Positions 11,230 through 21,291 of a stretch of DNA of 64,000 bases are shown in pieces. The stretch covers positions 56,643,964 to 56,707,963 of the forward strand of contig NC_087067.1 in the NCBI RefSeq assembly GCF_963678635.1. Direction: 5' to 3'. Made by a program: the position numbers and the translations under genes. Source of the DNA: Symsagittifera roscoffensis (taxonomy: Eukaryota; Xenacoelomorpha; Acoela; Convolutidae). Numbering within the stretch: position 1 is the stretch's first letter; each line of letters opens with the position of its first letter. The notes under the pieces were generated by a model. It was not told where the DNA came from. It saw only the letters and a list, made by a program, of their open reading frames with translations, and searched no databases.

Positions 11230-12066
11230 AGAATAACTAACAATCGAACAATGCATATACTGATGAAGCAAAAATTTTAACATATAAACAGAAGAACAAT
11301 CCAGTCACGTGACCAAGAAATCAAGAATTTGGAAATCTAGGTAAAACATAACAATAACCAGGTCCCTTATAAGTAGTAGAATTCACAGATCCAATTGCAT
11401 TATGTAAAATTGCATGAAGTCAGAAAATTTTTGAATTTGCAAAAAAGTAATCCATACAAGAATTTCCGTATCCAATTAGAGCCCCAAAAGGAAATTTTTG
11501 GTCCATTTCTTTCAAATTTTTGTTAGGGTCTAAAATAATACAGGTACAAAGAAAGTAATTTTTTTTGTATTTGATGAAAAATCATGTTTTAACAAATCGA
11601 AATTTCTGAGAATTTCATTCAATATCTGAACGTTCATTTTCTACAGTGCATTCGTCAATAATGATACAAGTTTTTTTGAATGTTTCTACATAAGACAAAA
11701 CTGAGGGGATAAAGTCAACCAAATTATCATACTTTTTTTCCAACTGAAATTTCTGATTGTTTTTCCAAGTGTTTTCTTTTCTACGATACTCTATAAGATC
11801 TATTTGCTTAATATCTGAACGATAACTTAGAGAAAATTTTCCATTGTGCAAAGTCCACTAAAATTGAGAAATTTGTGATTCTGTATCCAAATCTTGCAAT
11901 TGTGGTAAATTTTGAGATTCCAAAACTGTTAGTGAAAATTTCTGGGACTTTTCTTGTAAGACGATATGAAAAAATACCAATTTATTTTGAAGCTTTAAAA
12001 CAAGATTTCTGGAAAAACCAATGTTCCAACTCATACTGCTCAGCTCAAAGAAGTTTTAAAAAATGA
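11230..12066 (-). pseudogene. Unrecognised gene remnants of the DNA-virus-like element
   Basis: Two minus-strand pieces are readable. 11615-11851 reads KKYDNLVDFIPSVLSYVETF followed by CIIIDECTVENE, which could be a nucleotide-binding strand. 11350-11570 reads KFPFGALIGYGNSCMDYFF, LHAILHNAIGSVNS and YKGPGYCYVLP. Both are interrupted by stops. They lie between the possible PC4-like gene and the exonuclease-like gene, all on the same strand. I do not recognise either and cannot say whether they are one gene or two. Confidence 0.35.
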
Positions 12067-12120
12067 TTCAAGAAGATGAATATTTGAATTACATTACTAT
12101 AATAACATCACTCAACAAAA

Positions 12121-12698
12121 TTAGTGAACCTTACAGTTCTCAACAAACATAAAATCTCCCAACACTTGGGCAAGTTCTTCGAGTTCATTCAAAGTATAGT
12201 TGACATAGGCAACTTGCTTCAAAACTTCGTTCTCCTTTGCATTGAAGAGTCGAATCTGAATGTAGGGTGGCTTGTTCACACTGTACTTCTTGATTGTGAC
12301 ACACACCCTTCTCTTCTTGTATGTTGCTACGTCATACACCGCATGACAGTTCGCAAGTTCCTGCTCCATGGTTGAGTCTTTGTCAGAAGAGGGTTCCAAT
12401 ACAGGAACAAGTCCGAGGTTTTCAGCATCGTGAATAACAGTACTCCGTATTGCTGATATCCTTTCCCCTTCTTTTTCACCACGATATACGGAAGAAAGAA
12501 ATATCCCACAGTTTGTCCATTTTGATAAACTTCTAACTTTTTAACTATTTTGTTTTCAATACACTCAATATCCAAAACAACTAGTTTCATGATGGTAACT
12601 GTTTTCGTGAATAACAGTATTCCGTATTTCTGATATCGCTTCCCCTTCTTTTTCACCAAGATAGACTTGTTGGGTTTTTTCGATTCTTCCCGATTCAT
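12121..12698 (-). pseudogene. Possible PC4-like ssDNA-binding protein of the element, with an internal insertion
   Basis: The N-terminal piece is MNREESKKPNKSILVKKKG followed by YQKYGILLF; the C-terminal piece is KRRVCVTIKKYSVNKPPYI, VAYVNYTLNELEELAQVLG and stop at 12121. The pattern of two strands, a turn and a helix after basic residues resembles the PC4/p15 fold, but this is a visual analogy only. A second copy lies at 32123-32597 on the plus strand. Here the reading frame is interrupted by a block copied from the start of the exonuclease-like gene (12487-12603), flanked by a repeated KKKGK(R/G)YQ(K/Q)YG segment. Confidence 0.4.
12487..12603 (-). repeat. Copied block from the exonuclease-like gene start
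   Basis: This stretch is nearly identical to 11103-11219: both read TTACCATCATGAAACTAG on the minus strand around the exonuclease-like start codon. It sits inside the possible PC4-like gene between two versions of a GTGAATAACAGTA(C/T)TCCGTA segment. This looks like a template switch or gene-conversion patch between neighbouring genes. Confidence 0.75.
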
Positions 12699-12867
12699 TT
12701 TTTTTCAGCAATTGGAAGCAAGGTTCAAAGTAAATTTTTCCGTTGTAGGGTTTTTGGGACCAAGAAAACCTCCCAATTCTTTTTTAGTTCTTTGGAAATT
12801 AAAAATAGTTGGGAAGGATATCTTTTCAAGAATACATTTTGATTTCAGACTCAGAGCCAACTGATCA

Positions 12868-13635
12868 GTAGTAGATATTTCAAAATAATGATATTCTTAG
12901 GTTTATAGAAATTAGGTAAAGTAAATGACTCACTGTACATTCCAGATAAGGTATTATTACCATTTATGGAATAATGAGTAGGTGATGATCCAAATATAGA
13001 CATTGCGTAGGTGATGGAACTAATATATAAGCAATTCATTATAGATAAAAATCATTTTCAACAAGTAATCCGTGATGGCATCTGCTATGTGTCAAGCATA
13101 TCCCACTTTTTATTCGGACTACAATGCAAAATCTCTTTTTATCACTGTCTCAGAAAACTTTTATGAAAAATTTATTGTCACCCAAGACTACAGTGTATCT
13201 AACCATTCATCATTCTGCCCAGTGGAAAATTGAAAATTTCACCCTGTATTAATCGGATTATCGCTCGATCAGATTTTGCAAAAATTAGATAAATATCATT
13301 TCACTGACCAAATTAGTGACTCTTTATATACTTTATACAAATACAGATTTTATTTCAATATTATTTCATCAAGAAGTGAATTTTTCAATCAATTGAATCA
13401 TGCAGTCGAACACAACTTGAAATGTAGAATACCGGAAAAATTACCCAGTGTTGCAAAGAAACGACTGCTGCGAAAAAAATTCAAAAGTCATTATCTCAGT
13501 TCTGCTGAGAAGCTTGCGTCCACTCAGACTCTTGGATCAGCTTTTTTGGAAAGGATTCAAAAAGTTCAAAACTCAAAGTATGAGACTGACTTGCTGAAAT
13601 ATTTTGATTGTTTTATTGATGGTTTTGTACCGTGA
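12868..13635 (+). pseudogene. ORF-X of the DNA-virus-like element, copy A
   Basis: From an ATG at 13088 the plus strand reads MCQAYPTFYSDYNAKSLFIT and FYEKFIVTQDYSVSNHSSF, then a stop and frame change near 13225. It continues from 13233 to 13635 with FFNQLNHAVEHNLKCR, a basic stretch KKRLLRKKFKSHYLSS and AEKLASTQTLGSAFLERIQK. Related pieces lie at 31240-31921, 24165-24440, 29745-30005 and 39365-39620, all minus strand. It is divergent to the possible PC4-like gene in both copies A and B. The family is not recognised; it recurs with this element and is probably one of its own genes. Confidence 0.6.
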
Positions 13636-13639
13636 ATAG

Positions 13640-13917
13640 TGAGCGTATCAATTTTCTATTAATAATTGAATATTTGTTGATAAAAATCTTGTCAAAATTG
13701 TTTTTATTTAAACCAAAATTTTTTCATTGAACAAATTTGCAATTTTCAACACGTGTGCAAAAATTAACTCAGAGTTTTTTCGCAAGATGCAAATTTTGGT
13801 TTGATTTTTTCAACACGTTTGCAAAAAATTTAATTAAAATTTTTTACAAGATGCAAAAACTGTTTTGGTTTTTTCAACAAGTGTTCAAAAACTTTCAACA
13901 TATTTTTGTGTTAATGA
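13640..13917. repeat. Repeats of a GCA/ACGTGT motif in AT-rich DNA
   Basis: No gene. TTTTTTCAACACGTTTGC-type segments recur at about 13745, 13805 and 13870, each followed by A-rich DNA and a CAAGATGCAAA segment. The same loose motif (TTTGCACATGTTAAAA and variants) is much denser at 22496-23040. Confidence 0.45.
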
Positions 13918-13970
13918 GCATGGCGGACCGGAAATCTATAACGTATCTTAATATATGGGGTCCGCCATGC
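13918..13970. repeat. 12-bp-stem hairpin shared with 43415-43458
   Basis: Perfect 12-bp arms GCATGGCGGACC (13918-13929) and GGTCCGCCATGC (13959-13970) enclose a 29-base loop. The loop and the C-rich sequence that follows resemble 43415-43500, where the inner stem reads GGCTGACC/GGTCAGCC, a compensatory difference. In the second copy the hairpin lies on the 3' side of a reverse-transcriptase pseudogene, so this one may be a solo 3' end of that element family. Confidence 0.6.
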
Positions 13971-14700
13971 ACAACCCCCCTCCCCCACTTAACCTCCAAC
14001 ATCTAGTACTGTGTCAAAATCAAACTTTTGATTCAAATGTCTGATGTCACTTGCGTTTGCAGTCTTGGTTTCGGATTCCGGCATTGCTCGAATTAATTTC
14101 ATGCTTTTTCTTTCGCATCTGTTTTCTAGCTAAGAAAATGAGTCTTCGTGTTTTTGAGGCTACAGTAAAAAAATTACTGAAAGGCAAAACAAGCAAAAAT
14201 CAAAGTCGAATTTAAAAATCAAGCAATCAAAATCGTGAAAGCTGAATCAAAAATAAGTGAAAAAAGCATATCATTGGTTAAATATAACCAAAGAAGACAC
14301 AGCGAATTTCGCTTTCTAATTTGCTGTTTTTCAAGACACTTCAATCCAAGTTCACCAACTGTTAAAAAATATCTTATCTGGACCAATAAAAAAAATTTTG
14401 TGTGTCATTCGTAAGCGTGCACTCAACTTCACGCAGAATTAGTTACCAGTTCCAAATGAATTTGAATGAATTCAGCTTCCATTGATGGACATCAACTGGA
14501 TAATATTGACTCAGCTATTGTCAATATGATTGCTTGTGCTGTATTCTTCGTTTTAATGTCACGTTTTGTAGTCTTCGTCGTTGTAGTCTTCTGAAAGTAT
14601 CGTGGTTTGTCTGTAATCAGAAATTTAGTTATCGAACTTCTCGGGTTACTTCTTGCTTTAAGTGCATGATTCACTCAGTTTCTTCAGTGTTTCTTGCCGG
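13971..14700. other. Unassigned stretch, no supported gene
   Basis: Starts C-rich, then is AT-rich. An ATG at 14139-14141 opens a short frame (MSLRVFEATVKKLLKGK) that stops after about 25 codons. Nothing longer can be supported. Confidence 0.4.
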
Positions 14701-14710
14701 CAATGATGAC

Positions 14711-15246
14711 TCAACTTATGGTGACTCGATTAGTCATCGTCCTAACAGCAGGCATCGCAGGTTTTGTGACACTTAGTTTTACTGCAAGCACAAACCCCGA
14801 ACATAAGACATGACTACTTCTATCCACAACTGGTGAGTGTCGCGCTGTTTCTCCTACGAGTGAAAAACTCGTAGTAATTTCCCATGCAACATACCCATCT
14901 GCTTGGGTTGTGGAGGTGGTGTAGGCGGCAGTGATACGGGAGCGGTTCCGTTTAGTATTTGCCATGAGTCTACGTGGCAGATACTCATAAACAACTGACG
15001 AGAATTGGTCACTGAGGAAGACTCACTAGCAGTCAGGAAATTTGGCACGCACACTGCACAATTTTTTTTCATTTGGTCGTCACTACATTCTGTGCAGTTT
15101 CCAGGCAGTGCTCCACACTGGCAAAATTGACTACAGTTGTGTTTCGAGCTTTTCGGGTCGAACAGTTCTCTATCGGGGTCAGTGAGGTCTCGTCCATTCA
15201 GCGTGAGGATCATAGGAGAGAAGGAACGCTCATTAATGTTCCACAC
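14711..15246 (-). CDS. Hypothetical Cys-rich ORF, possible exon or pseudogene
   Basis: A 130-codon minus-strand frame (14854-15246), less AT-rich than its surroundings. A Cys-rich patch CSQFCQCGALPGNCTECS is followed by a second Cys pair (NCAVCVPNF), giving spacing C-x3-C-x-C-x6-C-x2-C-x7-C-x2-C, which could bind metal or form disulphides. It ends in a Pro-rich stretch (PPTPPPQPK). A second overlapping frame (14711-14965) also stays open. No family is recognised and no splice sites are certain; it may be a stray exon, or chance. Confidence 0.3.
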
Positions 15247-15367
15247 GAGTAGTATACATATAGTGCGTTAGAATGGGGGGGGGGGTGTTGTCATACTTGG
15301 ATGACCATTAGGTATAGATCATATTGGCCACCATGTAATAAAGGATCAGCAATGGTCACTATGTAAT

Positions 15368-15595
15368 AATCCTAATTGTCACCATGTATAACTTTATACC
15401 TAATGATCCCTATTTAAAACATTTAGACCTAATGAACCCTATGTAAAGTATTTAGACCTAATGATCCCTATGTGAAATATTTATACCTAAGAATCCCTAT
15501 GTAGAATTTTTATAGCTAAAGATCCCTCTGTAAAATTAATGATCCCTAATGATCCCAATGTATAATTTTTATACTTAATGATCCTTATGTGAAAG
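15368..15595. repeat. 29-bp minisatellite
   Basis: About seven to eight imperfect copies of a 29-bp unit of the form ACCTAATGATCCCTATG followed by TAAAATATTTAT or similar. Neighbouring units are 80-95% alike; the array is best preserved at 15398-15515. The sequence just upstream (15290-15367) holds diverged versions with CACCATGTAATAA. Confidence 0.8.
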
Positions 15596-16010
15596 TTGTG
15601 TTGGTTAAAACAAAATCGTTCTGGCGATATATTATTTCTTTTCACCACCTATAGCTCGGCAAGCTGTGTTGTATTCCAATTGAAGTAAAACTATTCAATG
15701 CGTTTTGCTGTTGAAGGTCTTTGCGAACTGGTTCTTTCAATGTTTTTACAAACTTTATGGTCTTGGTGAAAACAGATATGAAATGAAATGGTTGAATTAT
15801 ACACACAATCTTCTAAAACAAATGTTGTTCAAGTGCACCAAAAAAAATTGTGTTAATTCCAAAATGGAAACTCTCAAAACCGTTCCGGATAAAAATAATT
15901 TAACGCAGAACCAAAGAGCGGATTTGAAGTAGCCCACCATTACCTAACTGTGAACAAACTTGAAAAGTAAGTATAATTTAGTACACTAATTTAGAACATT
16001 AAACTTTCTA
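15596..16010. other. Unassigned AT-rich stretch
   Basis: A 75-codon plus frame at 15705-15932 is open but has no recognisable motif; I do not call it a gene. Confidence 0.3.
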
Positions 16011-16011
16011 T

Positions 16012-16320
16012 TCAACTTGAATCAAACACACAACCTTTGAGTTTTTTGTTTGTTTTGCGTCTCTTTGACTGCGGTGCTGAGTCTTCATTTGCTTCGCGGT
16101 CGAGATACCATTCATCGTTCAAAGACGAAGAAGAAGTGACTGCATTTGGATCAACCAAAACGAAAAAGAAGTGACTGCATTTGGATCTAAAAAAATCATC
16201 GCTTTCAATATCACTCTCAGCAATTTCCGTGACACGAATTCTACCTGGATCTAGAGCTTCAAAGCTGGTGATACTATTTAACAGGTCTCTCAACGATGCG
16301 TTTGGTTGAGTATTCAACAC
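16012..16320 (-). CDS. Hypothetical ORF with acidic region and NLS-like cluster
   Basis: 102 codons, and the frame extends upstream toward 16430 without ATG. It is rich in Asp, Glu and Ser, with SKRRKTNKKLK near the C-terminus as a possible nuclear localisation signal. An internal direct repeat of about 22 bp (16131-16152 and 16166-16187) duplicates a coding segment. No family recognised; it could be the end of a decayed gene. Confidence 0.25.
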   Translation of the reverse strand: MLNTQPNASLRDLLNSITSFEALDPGRIRVTEIAESDIESDDFFRSKCSHFFFVLVDPNAVTSSSSLNDEWYLDREANEDSAPQSKRRKTNKKLKGCVFDSS

Positions 16321-17739
16321 AAGAAAGCTATCTTCTGACCCGTAATTCTTATCCTGAGTGAAAATTTCTTCTTGGTTCGAGCTCTCCTGATCCCAATCGA
16401 CTATCTCATCTTTTTCCTTGCAAAAACTTCAGCCAAATCCACAATCTTAATCTTTGTGGTGACTGGTGCTATTAGTTTTTAGAGGCGAGAGTTTCGATGT
16501 ATTTTTTATGAATTAGCAACCGTTGAGTCACCTTAGTGATTCCTTTAGCAGAATGCTTGCATGTAGCTGAAAAAATGATGCTCACTAATCATTTTATCTT
16601 CAACTGTTTTGTAAACTTACAATGAAAATTGAAAATAAAAAAAAATGTACGCAACCTTTTCAGAAGATCCCCTACCCCTCATTTAAAAAAGGTGATAATC
16701 ATTTAATCTACCCCACCCCCACCCATAGATACACAAAAAACCTGAGTCATCAAAAAAAATTTCACTGATAAAATTTTTTTTCACCAAATTTTTTTTCCAA
16801 AAAATGAAGTTTTTTTCTTACTTTTGATTAAAAAAAATTTTTAACAAAAATTTTTTTTAACCAAATTTAATTCTTTTCCAGTTTTTTTTTAAATTTTATT
16901 TTCGATGAAAAAAAAAATGTTTAACAAAAAATTCTTTTACCAAAGTTTCTTAACGAAAATTTTTTGACGAAGCTTTTTTTTTCAAATTTTTTTTTGTCGA
17001 AACTTTTTTTTTTAATTTTTCGAATATACATGTAAATTCTTAACCACCGCTCTTTCCGAAACTGAATACTAGAGAATTGTGAAAAACTACGTAGATGATA
17101 TGCTTGGAAACTGAGTGGGTAAATGAACTTTTCTCACTTGTGCAAAAACTTTAGATACCAAATGGAGAAGCTAACAGACTAAAATTGTTATGAAAGTTTT
17201 GTTTACTTATAATTCTAGAGTGATTTTTTAAAACGTAAATCTAGCGTTGCAAGAGTTTTTTGAAAACTCGGTCAGACCTGATCAAGAAAATTTGACTTCA
17301 GCAAAACTCGAACGTAAGCAAAAAATAGCTCTAAAATTTCAACTGATTCTTTCCTAACAGGTTGCATATGACTGAAGCATTACTCTTATTAAACGATCGC
17401 GATAAAACAATTGAATTGGTCTCATCATAGTTACTATGAATAAACTAAACAAGTTTGTTGAAACAGAATATAAGTAAAGTTTAACGATGACAGTTTCTGA
17501 TCGTTCTTTGATTTGAGACTCCTTGAATGTTCAATGACAAGTTGAAAGGCATTTTCTTTTAATTGATTCTCATTTGCTACAACATATGACATGGTAGTAA
17601 TTCTTCTATTTAAGTTTTGCCGTTTTCCTCAATCAATTCTGGAGAACCTGATAACAAAAAAACACTTGAATACAAACTGAAAACTTATTATTTAATTTTG
17701 TTTTGATTATTCTGAATAGACGCAAGGGTTTTTTGAAAT
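16321..17739. other. Unassigned, low-complexity A/T stretch
   Basis: 16690-17030 is made of alternating A and T runs with AAATTTTTTT blocks and has no coding potential. The rest is ordinary AT-rich DNA without a supported gene. Confidence 0.5.
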
Positions 17740-18159
17740 TATTGGATAGTAAGGAAAGATAAAAGCAAACTATACTTCACAGAAAGATTGGCTATCGGGC
17801 CCCCTTCCTCGCCGGGAAGTATTGTCCACTCAAAAGGTGGGGGTCGCATCAGGGGGTCGCACTGACTCTTTGTCGCCCGAAAACTAGCAGAATTCGGCGG
17901 CCTCCGGATATTCCTGCACAAGTGCCTTCAATACAGATCCATTCTTCAGTGCTCGCTTTACCTCCATCTGAAGCCATGCACCATGTTTGTTGACTACGTC
18001 GTCTCGTGATTACTGCCGTACTTTGACGAAGTCATCAAAGATGACTTTTTTCTTAAAGGATTCAAGAAACATCTGAAAAGAGTACCGATGAAACGGTGCG
18101 CCTTCACACTTCTCCATCCAGAACTGAAAATCACAATAACAGTCGATTTTTTTCAGTTT
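17740..18159. other. GC-richer patch of unknown origin
   Basis: 17790-17900 is clearly richer in G and C than its surroundings (GGGCCCCCTTCCTCGCCGGG and a GGGGGTCGCA repeat), which suggests a mobile-element end or foreign insertion. Minus-strand readings (WLQMEVKRALKNGSVLKALV) continue from the polymerase side but do not match polymerase, so the polymerase gene seems to end or be interrupted at about 18160. Confidence 0.35.
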
Positions 18160-18794
18160 TTCAGGTGTGAAAAAGCTCTCAGTTTTGCATTTTGATCTTG
18201 TTTTCTGTTAGGAAGACATGACTATATTCCCCAAAAGTTCGTGATCGGTTATGTCTAGCTTTAAACTTCTGCATATCGGTGTCAATCTCCCGTCTCGTGT
18301 ACAGGCCTGTTGGCATATCTTGACACATTGAGAAAGGATAAAGCTAGCTTGCATCAATTCCAACGATCCATTTACATATAGTTGATAAGTCGTTGACAAT
18401 TTTTTTATCAACTACAGCTTTTCGAGTGAAAACAGTGGAAGGTCCACCATACAAGTTTTCTCTAATTTTTTCACACAAATCTTTATCAGTTTCGCAAAAT
18501 GGATAAAACTTGTAACTTGTAGATTTGTGCTAGGTTTGGAGGAGTACATCCAAGTTTCAAAATATCTATCCCCTAGGTATGATAAAACTGAATCGTTCTT
18601 TTTTTTGCATTGCTACCAGAGTTGGAACAACATCCTTGTTGTTGTACTACTGCAAAAAGTCTTTGACCACAATCATTTCGTTTTTCTGCCAAGCCTCTTG
18701 AAAATAATTGTAATTATCGGAACCAGATAGAGGCACAGTCTTGATTTGAAGCTTTTTCAATGCTTATTGCTAGTCAGGGCCACTCTTTAATGAA

Positions 18795-18912
18795 AAACGC
18801 TTCATACTGAAAAAAGCTTCATACGGTGGCAATTTTTAAAAAAAGGTTTCATACGGTGGCTTCATTCGGTGGCAATTTTTTGACAGAGGCTTCATACGGT
18901 GGCAATTTGCTT
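18795..18912. repeat. Expanded GGCTTCATACGGTGGCAA repeat inside pPolB
   Basis: Four to five copies of GGCTTCATACGGTGGCAATT or close variants, spaced 20-40 bp. On the minus strand the unit encodes LPPYEAFF, which a normal polymerase would have once. The left breakpoint of the 5.56-kb duplication (18882) lies inside this array. Confidence 0.75.
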
Positions 18913-20349
18913 AAATCACTCTTTTCTGGCTAAACAAACCACACATAGGGGAAGAATCGTTTCGTTTCGCTAGCTTTATAGGCTTTGAGCAAGGAATACA
19001 TAGTAATTGCCCCACCCAGAAATTTCATTATGTCGAGAAATTGTGCATCTCCAAGTTTAAAAGATGTAGAGTCATTCGCTTTTTTGCTTACTGATATTTT
19101 TGTTCATTGTCGCGAATCAAATGAAAGAGTAGGTAGGGCTTGATCAAATTCAAACCAAACCTACCAATGTGCTTCTTCCAAATCTACAAGGCATTCGTCT
19201 GCGTACTTAAATTCATTATTTGAATAAATCTTACCTCAATCGTTTAGCTGATCAAATGTCTTTTTCCTTCGTTCATTGGCAACTAAATCAAAATCTTGAA
19301 ATTTTGTTTTCATCTACAGCTTACTTTTTTCAGCCCACAGTTCGAGGTTGCTTACAAAATCGATTATCAAGTTCTGTGGATACCTGTTATACAAAAAGAT
19401 GGGTTCATCAATCAGATTCGATGGTATAGAGAGTGAAATAGCTACATGCTTTCCAATCAAGGTTGTAGTTTGTGTTTTAAATAGTGCCTCTGTAGGAACA
19501 CAAATCTACTCTAGTTCGACAATTGCTAGATTTCTGAAAAACTTGTTTATTTCAGAAACTCCAAGGGTGAATCCTTCTAGCCTCTCAAACAATGTTTAGG
19601 GGAGCTCATACACGTTCTATGGGTAAATATGCCGCACTCGATCCTTACGTCTAAGGAGATACTTTTTGTAGTGGTCTGATTTGTGGAAACATTTGCCACG
19701 GCTGGGGCATCAAAAACACTTGAAGAAATTATCTATATCATTTGTATGAATGATATGATTGTTAAATCTCAGGAGTTTAACTGTTTTATCAAATCTTCCA
19801 ATACTTCATTGAGCTATTTCTCCTACGTCTTCTCCTTCTTTAATATCGAAATCGTAAAAAAAATATTTCTTTGCAGAATTTCCTCGACAACAGATAAGTC
19901 CTCTACTGAAATTCCACGAAAATTCTAAGGATCATGACCTGACTGTCATATAAAATGAGTAAAGTATCTAGAAGTGTGAGAGTCGAGTTCATTGTGTCCG
20001 TTCATGTAGATGGCCAATGCGCGGAAAAAACACAAATGATCGATCGTTTTATGAATCCCTGCCTCTGTTAGACAAAAGGTAGTTCACTTGCGTATGTCGT
20101 AGTAAAGGTTCGGGTAAGACAGAATCCGGACATCCCATTGTGACATTTTTGAGCACAGCAGCAAATACTATAACGTTAAAAATTAACTTGAATCTTCACA
20201 TACTGTTTTGACGTTCTTGGGTACATTACTCCACAATATCCAATTTTTCTACTTTGTCTTGGGTTGTAATGAAGTCTGCTTTATTACAGAGCAAATGGAA
20301 TGTTTCAAGTTATTGTTTTAATGGGCGTAGAAATATCGATATTCACCAG

Positions 20350-20595
20350 TCTCAACACTTCGTCTCAACACAGTCTCAACACAGTCTCAAGAAAAAAAAC
20401 TCAGAGCAAAGATGATTTTAGCGGCAGAATCGAGCTTGTTGAAGATTTCTTAGACTTTATTGTTAATTATGCTAGTTTAACCAGTCTTAACACAGTCTCA
20501 AGAAAAAAAAACCCAGAGCAAAGATGATTTTAGCGGCAGAATCGAGCTTGTTGAAGATTTCTTCGACTTTATTGTTAATTATGCTAGTTTCTAAC
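20350..20595. repeat. 11-bp and 111-bp tandem repeats inside pPolB
   Basis: An 11-bp GTCTCAACACA array (20350-20390) is followed by two copies of a segment with a 111-bp period beginning ACAGTCTCAAG at 20381 and 20492. On the minus strand it duplicates the FNKLDSAAKI coding segment. Both large units carry it, so it predates the 5.56-kb duplication. Confidence 0.75.
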
Positions 20596-21230
20596 TTGGA
20601 CAATTGGAAGATAGTTATCTTAAGTCTTCCATTTTCTATCTCAGTATCCACCAGAAATTGTTGACAAGCACTAAGTTCCTTCATCATTTTTTCACTATCC
20701 TCCCCTTTTTCCTCCACAATAATGTTGAAGTCAGCCACCGCATCACTAGGTTTCCATTGCTTAGCTCCTTTTTCTTTTCTCCGAGCTTTGGAGAGAGTAG
20801 TAACTTGAACTTTTTTCTTAAGAAGGTCAAACTGTCGAATGCTTCGATCTTGATCGAGCATGCTTCTTCGCAACATCTTAATCCATCTCTGCCTTCTTCT
20901 TGGACATAAAACTACAATCAGGACATTTGTATTGATATTTGTTTTCACATCTCTTTCGATGTCTCGCAGCATCAAATCTCTTGTATTCATCACCACAATT
21001 CTCGCACTTGATTTTTCATTTCGGTTTAGAGCAGGCATTATCTAAAAAATAGGAACAAAGAAAACTATAAATTTAGAAATGATCCGAAATTAAAAATTTG
21101 AAGTACCAGCTGATCAAGCGGAAAAACTTTTGTTTTTTTGCGAAGTAACGAATTGTAAAAATTGAAGTAAATTCGTTTGACTGTTTCTGATTGGCAAACA
21201 AAATTAATGATTTAAACCAAAAAAATACGC

Positions 21231-21291
21231 GTATTTATACTAACAATGACGTCATTGCCTACGCAATTATCCTTTAACGGTCATGACGTCA
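21231..21291 (-). promoter_or_regulatory. pPolB promoter region: TATA box and two CRE palindromes
   Basis: On the minus strand, TATAAATAC (complement of 21231-21239) lies about 220 bp before the polymerase start. Upstream of it are two perfect TGACGTCA palindromes at 21247-21254 and 21284-21291, spaced 37 bp, then degenerate versions (TGACATCA near 21307, TGACTTCA near 21344). TGACGTCA is the CREB/ATF site in animals. The arrangement fits a promoter driving the polymerase. Confidence 0.55.

Larger units (their letters stand above)
18160..21038 (-). pseudogene. Protein-primed family-B DNA polymerase (pPolB), pseudogene copy 1
   Basis: Minus-strand pieces follow the order of the polymerases of Polinton/adintovirus-like elements. 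N-terminal Cys/His fingers come first (CENCGDEYKRFDAARHRKRC, then CPDCSFMSKKKAEMD, near 20860-21010), then DTSIINNKVEEIFNKLDSAA, GCPDSVLPEPLLRHTQVN, YNNKDVVPTLVAMQKK, GGPSTVFTRKAVVD and motif A GIDASQLYPFSMCQ at about 18320-18362. Many stops and frameshifts. The start codon is ATC at 21010-21012, where copy 2 has ATG. Motifs B and C (YxDTDS) are not seen; the gene breaks off after KKIDC near 18160. It would replicate the linear element from a protein primer. Confidence 0.8.

Noticed and set aside
15368-15595. CRISPR array
   Set aside because: The 29-bp units are contiguous and imperfect without unique spacers; the context is eukaryotic.
19220-19928. Three plus frames duplicated in both 5.56-kb units
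   Set aside because: Their repetition comes from the tandem duplication; they are antisense to the polymerase pseudogene.
20604-21045. Plus-strand frames of 101 and 61 codons (also at 26177-26618)
   Set aside because: Antisense to the polymerase N-terminal Cys/His finger region; Phe/Ser-rich shadows.
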